Positions 44,313 through 64,000 of a DNA stretch of 64,000 bases are shown here, in pieces (the stretch's first letter is position 1; every line of letters begins with the position of its first letter). The stretch lies in the NCBI RefSeq assembly GCF_027942865.1, contig NC_134527.1, positions 5,186,976-5,250,975 on the forward strand. The letters run 5' to 3'. The DNA is from Odontesthes bonariensis (taxonomy: Eukaryota; Chordata; Actinopteri; Atheriniformes; Atherinopsidae). A model generated the notes under the pieces. It saw only the letters and a program-made list of their open reading frames with translations, did no database searches and was not told the origin of the DNA. Both the position numbers and the translations under genes were made by a program.

Positions 44313-44332
44313 AGGCGGTTTCGAACACAGCC

Positions 44333-44677
44333 AAAATCCCTAAAATCATAGCTAATGTTTGGAACATGCCAAATACACCCTTTTCCACCTGCTGTCCCCT
44401 CAGTCCTGTGAAGAAATGAGCTGCTACAGATTGCTGTATCTTATTAAAGACACATTAACGAGCAAACTGTTCATCATCTCAAACACTTTTCTGCTGAACA
44501 TTCTGCTTCATGGACATTCTGCTGTTGAGGAAGTTTAGCGGCTCGTAAAAATCCACAATATTGCGTGCAAATTTATGTTTGAGTTGTTTCAGATGGAGAA
44601 AAATTCGCTCTTCTTTTGGCTTCCTTCTCAGCAGCTTGAAGTCCTCTGACCACTGAAGCGAATCCTGTGACCTCCTT
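44333..44677. other. Intergenic, nothing recognised
   Basis: Short stretch between M3 and MITE A copy 9. No coding signature. Confidence 0.4.
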
Positions 44678-45093
44678 CACTGGAAAAAATCAAAGTCTTA
44701 CCAAGTATATTTGTCTCATTTCTAGTCAAAATATCTCTTTACACTTAATATAAGACACAACTGCCTAACGAGTACCATTTCAGCCAGATATAGGGACTTG
44801 TTTTAATACAATACATCTGGAATATCTTGTTAAGTGAAAAAGTCTTGAAAACAAATTGTTTTGAGTCACATATCACATGAAACAACCTTTTTTTGACATT
44901 TGAAGAGGTTTTTAAGCTAATTTCAAGATCACTTTTAACTCAAAAGTCCCAAATATCACATCTTATTTCAAGAAATCTTGACAAGCCGATTTTCACTAGT
45001 TCCATTGGCAGATTTATTTTGCTTATTTCAAGCAAAAACGTCTTTTATTTGTTGTTTTTTTAACTTAATTTTGGAGGGGCATTTTTTCCAGAG
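44678..45093 (+). mobile_element. MITE family A, copy 9
   Basis: Full length; the right end is mutated to TTTTTCCAGAG. Forward orientation. Confidence 0.84.
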
Positions 45094-45697
45094 TTTGCAG
45101 TAAGTGTGAAACACACTTTAAACTTCAAGGAAAAAGATTATCAGGACAGACGACACGTGATGAGCTGAGGGAAGTTAACGGGTCAACGCTGTGGCTCTTC
45201 CAGGCGCTGCCAGTGTGTGGCGATGGGGAAAGTGGGAGGTAAGAAGATGCCTTCCCTCCTGCATCTCCTGCAGAGATATGTGCACAAACATATAGCCACA
45301 CACAGCGCCGCTGCCCCTGTTTCTAAACTGATAACGAGCACCTAATGAGCAGTGATGTCATTAGAATAAAAATGCTGCTCCTGACCTGCTTTCTGTTTGC
45401 AGTTAATTAGGCTGCAGATACATGACGCTGCTCCTCTGAGGTTATCTTAAACAATATTGTAGGAGCTATTTGTAAAGTTAGTTTTTTTTTTTTTTGGTTC
45501 TAGTTGTAAATTTAATTTGCTAATTATGAGTAACTTTATTTGATTCATTTCAGTGCTTTATTTCTATTAGATTTTTTGCTAAAATTCCTTGTTAGTTATT
45601 TGTTTAGAATATTTTTGGTAATTGGGAAGCTATTTGTGTAGGTAGGCACCTGGAGTACCAGCATGCACCTGGGTGGGCCAATGTTTTTTTTTTACTT

Positions 45698-46092
45698 GAT
45701 TGTAGTGGTCATTTGTCCATAAAAAAAACAAAATTAAACTTAAACCAAACAAAATCAAAAGGCCACTGATGCACCAAGGGGGATGTGGTTTAACGCAGGC
45801 AAAAGGAGAGAGCAGCAGGCATGGTTTTCTTTGTTCTTTTGTTTGTTTTATTGTTTTGAAATAAATAAATCAATACAATAAAATAAAATAATAAATAAAT
45901 AAAATAATAATAATAATAATAAATAAAGATAATAAAATAATAAATAAATACATAAACAATAAAATAAAAAATAAATAAATAAATCATCAGAAAACGCAAA
46001 AATTAATTTTGGACATTCATCTTCTTTTGCCTAATTTTGTTTGGTTTAAGTTTAATTTGTTTTTTTATGGAAAAATGATCACTACAAATATA
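45698..46092. repeat. Inverted-repeat unit with AT microsatellite core
   Basis: Arms of about 60 bases (TGTAGTGGTCATTTGTCCAT at the left and its diverged inverse ending GATCACTACAAAT at the right) enclose an (AATAA)n-rich core. It is probably a MITE of another family; no duplication was found. Confidence 0.55.
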
Positions 46093-46973
46093 ATACTGCT
46101 GGTAGCAGTGGGACATGTAAAGGCTTGAAAGAGCACATGCGGGATAAAGTAGAACTAATTGTCACGATCTGTGTCAGGAAACGTACTGGACTGATGTTTA
46201 TTAGAAGATATAAATAGAATAATGAAACATCCAAAGTGTGTCTTAGCTTGGGCACAAATTCCTTAAAAGGTTGCGTAACCGTCTGCTGCAGTTCTGACCG
46301 AGCCTCGTGAGCGCACTCTGCCTTTTATATGTGCAATTCTAGGGGGACATCTAATATTTCAGGGGTCATTTATAAATTCTTTCTGGGCTAAAACTGGATG
46401 GCAACATTTGGGTGAGTGCTGTCAGGAGAATATGGCCCAGATCCATACTTTTCTTCTTCTCTTTACCTTTTTCAGTGACTCAGCATCAAAAAAATCAGCC
46501 TACACTAAAAGTGAAAAGAAAAGTGTTTTATTCAGTTTATTGAACAAAATATTTTACAGTATCTTGGATATACATATATACATATTGTTCTGTACTGTGT
46601 TACATGATCGATGAACCCCTGCAGTGACAACGATTGTGATTCTGTGCCATCAAACTTCATTGGATGCTTCAAGAAAAATACTAATACGTCATTGACCTCC
46701 AAACACATTATACAAATCTTAATATAGAAAGCACAAAAAATAAGAATTTATCAGTGAAAAGCACCAACTTCATACAAAAAACAACTTTTCTTTTTTTTTC
46801 GGTTACAGTTTGCAGGTAATAAATATACCTGGAATTCCCTCAGTTTTTGCCATAGGGGCTTATTCACCCTTCCTCTGCAGGGAAATCACCGTTAAGGACT
46901 TATTCTAAAACAAATAAAGTAGCATCTGCTGCCGCCGCTGCTGCTGCTGCTGCGCTCGCCATCAGCAGGCCTC
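46093..46973 (-). other. npr2 3' flank, probable 3'UTR
   Basis: Downstream of the npr2 stop on the minus strand. Two AATAAA signals lie at 46536-46541 and 46527-46532, giving a 3'UTR of about 440 bases if used. A CTG repeat occurs near 46930-46955. No other gene is seen. Confidence 0.45.
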
Positions 46974-59030
<12,057 letters not shown>

Positions 59031-59713
59031 CTGTGGAACACAAACACAGACACACGCAACAAAATTTGGTTTTGGTTAATACTTCTGTCAAAAATAGCAA
59101 CACGGTAGTGAAAAGTTCTGATTTCTGAGAAAATCCTTTACTTCCCCTTTAAGTGCCTTCATAATCACTTAAATTCTGCAGTCGTTAATCAGCACTTTCA
59201 ACCACTTTTAATTCTGTTCATTTATTTATTCTCTTTAATTGTGGCTGTCTTGTCAATTTACATCGTAAAAACTAATTTGCATTGGATTTAAATGTCAAAT
59301 AGGCCAAGTTTCAGGGACATTTCTTGTCTTTACATGTTTGTAATTTCTGTGGAGGCTGGTGTGAAGGTGATGAAAGCACAATAATATTAATATTAATAAT
59401 CTGTAAATCCAGCGAAAAACGGCAAATGTACGACTTAAGGTGGCCGGTGACAAACTCTGATTTCATCCAGAATTACAGAATCCAGTGTGAAGGGCAGATG
59501 ACAAAGAAAAATCAAGCTTCAAAACCTCGACCAACCAATGTCATATTTTTGTTGCCCTGCACCAGCCAACACTTTATGTGTCGTCTCATTTTGTTTTTAG
59601 CATAAATGCTACCTTCTAAAGCCATTTTCGCACATGAACAAATCTCTGGAGAATGCCCGGAGTCTGCCTCATTTCAAAACTACTGCGTCATAAGGTTTCA
59701 CAAAGGTTTTTAT
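59031..59713 (-). other. npr2 intron, nothing recognised
   Basis: No repeat family or coding feature is recognised; the frame at 59324 has no signature. Confidence 0.4.
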
Positions 59714-60378
59714 TAGGGCTGACCGAGTTAACTCGTTATTATCGCGTTAACTTGTTAATTATTTAACGCCGATAAATATTTTATCGCGCATCAACGCAGG
59801 TTTTATTATTGTAAAAGTCTGTTGAATGCATCACATTCACACAGTTACAGCAAACACCACGAAGCATGGAGTAATAAAATAAAGATAAACTAGCAGGTAA
59901 CGTCACCGCTACAGGTGCTCCTCGGTCTCTTTGTGAAGCTCACGGAGCTAACCGGCGCTACTTCCTGTTTTACTTGTTTCAACATAAAAGCACGTATTTC
60001 AAAATAAATTTTAAAAAAAACTCCTGCATTTACAGCCAAGTTGAATTGTCTTCTCAGCGTAGTAGTTCCAGTCTAAAATATCACTTAAAGGCAAAACACA
60101 CAACTGATAGCAGCAAGTCATTCAAGGAAACAGACAGTGGAGCGAGGCTTCTACATAAAAACTACAGAAAGATGCTGATGTTAAAAGTGTGTTTGCACAA
60201 CAAATGTTATGGCACTTTCATTCATATGGCAGCACATTTAAAATAAAACTAAATGCTAAAAGCTATACACTACTTTTGAATTTATTTTTCAAATTTTGCG
60301 TACAAATGCGATTAATTGTGATTAATCAGGGAAATCATGTGATTAATTGCATTAAAAATTTTAATCGTTGCCCAGCCT
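59714..60378 (+). mobile_element. hAT-type element H7, chimeric copy
   Basis: The left end TAGGGCTGACCGAGTT and right end CGTTGCCCAGCC are present. From about 59823 to 60033 it has sequence absent from the other copies, then joins the common ORF exactly at CCAAGTTGAATTG after TTTACAG. TTTTATTA flanks both ends if the termini are read as GGGCTG and CAGCC. It lies in an npr2 intron. Confidence 0.78.
59974..60246 (+). pseudogene. 5'-replaced BED ORF in H7
   Basis: The C-terminal 68 residues equal the other BED ORFs, but the CKHC half of the finger is replaced by unrelated sequence, so the zinc site is incomplete. The frame from 59974 is open by chance upstream of the junction. Confidence 0.6.
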
Positions 60379-61312
60379 TTTATTATTACATAATATGTGT
60401 ATTGTATATAATTGTTTGTGTCTAAGGATTTTTCTACATTCACATGCATTTACTCCGACAGAGCAAAAAGGTGACTCATCCGCGCCATCATGGCAGCTAA
60501 AAGCATCAATGTCTGGCATCCTGCCAGTTTCTACTGGGTCACGCGTCCTACACACACCCACGTGTTGTTTTAGTGTAAAGACGCAAATATCAGAGGGAGA
60601 CATAAAAGACCGATGAGCATCAACACACTGAATCCAATCACAGAGGCCTCATACTGTGTACTGACCCACACATTATAGACATCCATATTTTCCCATCACT
60701 GATTCATACTAATAGCAACAGTGAAAACTGTCAGAAAAAGACCTCGGGACACGGAGGCAAATTGTCCTCTCCACAAACACGTCCTTTACTTCAGGATGAG
60801 TACATCCAAACAGGCCACGATCCTTTCCAACAGTTTTCACCAAAACACATTTTAAATTATCCAAATAAAGTTCAATCAAGCCTGTTTCTGAAAAAGTCGG
60901 GATGCTCTCTGTGAAATGTAAACAACTGGAAGGAACTATTTACAAATCATTTAGCCATAGCCCCAGCTAAAGGTTTAGCCACGGCCTTCACAGTCTGTCA
61001 ACCGTAACATCATCAAAAATCCAAAACCCATCAAGAGTGGATGGACCTCAGAGGAGCAGTGCATGAAAGACAGGCCCAATAAGCTCGGAAAACTAGAAAC
61101 TTGTTTTGGGTATTCACAGCAAACTTTGCAAGCAACTGTAACGTAAGCATCTGGTGGAAAGGCTAGTGTAGTTACAGCTAACTGCTAAAAGAACTATGAA
61201 ACTGTTTCATCAGTACACAGTGGGACACATGTACATAACAATGTGAAACTAAACTACAGAGCGCATATTATATGTATATATTACAGCTTTAAAGGGGCAG
61301 TTTGTAGTTTAG
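60379..61312 (-). other. npr2 intron, nothing recognised
   Basis: No element or coding feature is recognised between H7 and the minisatellite. Confidence 0.4.
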
Positions 61313-62045
61313 GGACACCTAGCTGCAGAGCTAGTTTAGTGACACCTAGCTGCAGAGCTAGTGTAGTGACACCTAGCTGCAAAGCTAGTTTTGACACCTA
61401 GCTGCAGGGCTAGTTTTGACACCTAGCTGCAGGGCTAGTTTTGACACCTAGCTGCAGGGCTAGTTTAGTGATACCTAGCTGCAGGGCTAGTTTTGACACC
61501 TAGCTGCAGAGCTAGTTTAGTGACACCTAGCTGCAGGGCTAGTTTTGACACCTAGCTGCAGGGCTAGTTTTGACACCTAGCTGTAGGGCTAGTTTTGACA
61601 CCTAGCTGCAGAGCTAGTTTAGTGACACCTAGCTGCAGAGCTAGTTTTGACACCTAGCTGCAGGGCTAGTTTTGACACCTAGCTGCAGAGCTAGTTTAAT
61701 GACACTTAGCTGCAGAACTAGTTTTGACACCTAGCTGCAGGGCTAGTTTTCACACCTAGCTGCAGGGCTAGTTTTCACACCTAGCTGCAGGGCTAGTTTT
61801 CACACCTAGCTGCAGGGCTAGTTTTGACACCTAGCTGCAGGGCTAGTTTTGACACCTAGCTGCAGGGCTAGTTTTGACACCTAGCTGCAGGGCTAGTTTT
61901 GACACCTAGCTGCAGGGCTAGTTTTCACACCTAGCTGCAGAGCTAGTTTTGACACCTAGCTGCAGGGCTAGTTTTGACACCTAGCTGCAGGGCTAGTTTT
62001 GACACCTAGCTGCAGAGCTAGTTTTGACACCTAGCTGCAGAGCTT
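61313..62045. repeat. 25-bp minisatellite with internal palindrome
   Basis: About 29 units of GACACCTAGCTGCAG plus GGCTAGTTTT, with 27-bp variants ending TTTAGT. The variant CTAGCTGCAGAGCTAG is a perfect inverted repeat with a 4-base centre; in GGGCTAG units one pair is lost. It lies in the npr2 intron upstream of exon 58884-59030. Confidence 0.92.
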
Positions 62046-62129
62046 GAGGTTGCAACCAACAGAAACTAAGTAGATTTAAATAGCTCGTTCTGCAGTGATT
62101 CTTATTTGCACACAATTCTTCACCAATGC

Positions 62130-62330
62130 ACAATAATAATAATAATAATAATAATACATAAGTTTTATATAGCGCTTTTCCAAATGCTCAAAGACGCTTT
62201 ACATAAGAAACAAACAGAAAGCAGAGACAAAAACAAGACATTATAAACAAAAAGATAAGAGAAAAACACTGTTACAGACTTTAGGCACATAGGGTGGGGG
62301 GGTGGTAGATAGCGGGGGAGATGCACATAC
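62130..62330 (-). repeat. (TAA)n and LINE-type tail
   Basis: An (AAT)n run is followed by TTTATATAGCGCTTTTCC and CAAAGACGCTTTACAT, a reverse LINE/SINE 3' tail of a kind common in fish. Confidence 0.6.
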
Positions 62331-64000
62331 ATTCTCCTGCATATAAATACTTCAATCTCGAAAGTTGTTGCCATGGTTCGTCAGCATGTTTTTCTCGTCA
62401 CATGCTTCATCTTTAACTTTTCTTTTTTTCCCCAGAAAAAGTTAAAGATTGTGGAAATATTGTGACAGTCATGAGAACGTCGAACGTTTCATTGCTGCAC
62501 ATAAAATAATGTATGAAATTATTTTTAGCACTGATGATAAACAACGAGAGACTTGATGTGCACGGCGAGAGGTCAGCTATTCATGGCGAGCCCGGTGCCA
62601 GCTCCCTGTGTGGGTTAAACCAAACCGTTTACTGCTGAACACCCTACTTGTTACTGCGCCCTTCAAGCCCAAAAATAACAGCCCATCCATCACGTCATGT
62701 CAACAACGTGCATTTAGCTAATGAAAATAACCAGCAGACAGTGCATTAACGCACAGGCTTCCGAGGTGAAGGGCCTCATACACATGGAGAGGGTCTCTGC
62801 ACACAGCTGTCAAGAGCATCCTTGAGTGCTTCTGAGGTTATCAATCATATGGAGCTCTCTGCTTCAATCTCTGCTTCAACCCACTCCAAATGGAAAGCTA
62901 TACATCAGCAGACTCATCCTGTGTAGAATTACAGAGCTAACGGGCGAGGTCAAGCTGAGAGGAAAAACACTCGAACGGCACACTTCTGTTTATACAGTCG
63001 CTTCAAAAACACCTGTTTTTAGGAAAGCTCGTCTCAGGATTCAACCTTTCAGATGGTTTACACAGCTTACAACAAACCAAGACACACAATAATCCGCCTA
63101 TCAAGTCTCATCAACCAAAAAACCTCCTAAATGTAGCTCAAATTGGCTGATTATAGCCACGTTCCACTGTATCTACCCTCTAATAGTCGTACAGTTGTAA
63201 TTATGTGACGACGTAGTAATAGAGCTGCATTAAAGTTGGGAGTCAGGGGTTGACAGACCATTGAACTTAATTTCCTGTTTCACTGTGATTGTGTTTCTTT
63301 AATTCCTTAATGCTCCTTAATGCTAACCATATGTTTAAACCTTGTGCACAATTATTAGATTATGACTGTTCAGCAACTGCAGATTCATGTGATCAGGCTT
63401 CATGAACATTTCAACGCTCACTTTCCAACTTCAAGTATTAAACTTTAAGGTTTGCCAGCTATAATCATTATCAGTTTACATGTCTTTGTGAAAAGAAACG
63501 AAGGACAGAGTGGCCTAAAGTGATTAACACTCCCGAACCTGCAGCCAGTTTTTTTAAAGCCAGTTCAGGACTGAAATAAATTCGTCAGATTGACGACCAC
63601 CTTCCCAATCTGACTTCAAACCTCTTGAGAACTTGTCGACCCTTCTCAAACGTGACATCTTGGTTGCTGCTTTATGGATAAATGCTCGTAAACACATCAA
63701 AACAGTGACGTAGATGGAAGGCTGAAGGCTTAAGACACTTATAGAAAAAAAGGGGGGCTTTATTGGTCACAGAACTTTTAAAAAAGGTTTACGTAACCGT
63801 GAATTTGTCGTATTTATTAGTTAGTTTCTCTGCAGAAAGTGAGATTGACTCTTATTTCCACTCTAAACTCTTCTTCACTGCACAGCTATTTGTTTGAAAT
63901 CTGTTCGCTTATTTCTCCTTCTAAGAAAGACTGACCTCACTTTGCATGTCTGAATTTAGGTTAAAAAACACTGTTACCGAACAACTGCGCGCGCAGCTCA
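62331..64000. other. 1.7 kb without recognised features
   Basis: Probably still npr2 intron. I searched the minus strand for kinase-homology domain exons and saw none. The frame at 62826 has no family signature. Confidence 0.4.

Larger units (their letters stand above)
42476..44332 (+). mobile_element. Harbinger-like MITE M3, with two insertions and an expanded 7-bp array
   Basis: It starts GGCTGTGTTCAAAACCGC and ends GCGGTTTCGAACACAGCC. It is co-linear with M2 except for MITE A copy 8, the helicase-bearing element R and a roughly 310-base array at the right terminus. Confidence 0.85.

Noticed and set aside
43905..44388. 158- and 81-codon frames of YCILHT repeats
   Set aside because: They are frames of the 7-bp AGTATGY array in M3, which stays open in several frames.
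62331..64000. npr2 kinase-homology exons at the right edge
   Set aside because: I looked for the conserved residues preceding EGSTSIL on the minus strand and found none, so the upstream exons are presumed to be outside the window.

Overview
The window is nuclear DNA from a teleost fish, probably a percomorph. Coding sequence is a small fraction of it. The evidence is split-exon genes with GT/AG junctions, an intronless melanin-concentrating hormone precursor, the spag8/npr2 gene pair, and a very dense load of fish-type repeats: hAT, Tigger, PIF/Harbinger-like and TTAA-target DNA elements, L2-type LINE ends and tRNA-derived SINEs.

Genes, left to right. (1) The first 1.3 kb is the 5' part of a single-exon TRIM gene on the minus strand (RING, two B-boxes, coiled coil, start of PRY-SPRY), cut by the window edge. 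(2) pmch (4460-4858, minus) is complete, with signal peptide, dibasic sites, a C-terminal 17-residue cyclic MCH and a TATA box. (3) spag8 (23454-36491, plus) is a six-coding-exon gene for an axonemal microtubule-associated protein. I rebuilt it from splice sites, phases and similarity to mammalian SPAG8. An RFX-type X-box lies just upstream. Its last coding exon is split by an 866-bp TTAA-target inverted-repeat transposon. (4) npr2 (46974-59030, minus) is represented by its last seven coding exons: dimerisation helix, guanylyl cyclase domain and C-terminus. Its upstream exons lie outside the window. spag8 and npr2 are tail to tail, as in mammals.

Almost everything else is transposable-element layering. 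One hAT family (TAGGGCTGGGC ends) occurs seven times and carries a 101-residue ORF with only a BED zinc finger, intact in four copies. A roughly 400-bp family with CACTGGAAAAAA ends occurs ten times. Several insertions can be proved from target-site duplications: 8 bp for hAT elements, TA for Tigger, TTAA for three separate foldback families, and 6 bp for an unclassified family with TAYGGAAGCCC ends. Some elements are three deep. Three tandem-repeat tracts look seeded by or tied to transposon ends or palindromes: a 21-bp repeat inside an inverted-repeat element (39831-41036), a 7-bp repeat at one end of a MITE (44001-44312) and a 25-bp repeat in an npr2 intron (61313-62045).

The most notable observations are the clean insertion into spag8 coding sequence, the inverted-repeat element filled with 21-bp repeats, the amplified BED-only ORF, the 6-bp-TSD family, and a small element carrying a RecQ-like helicase fragment. 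All family assignments were made by eye; no database search was run.
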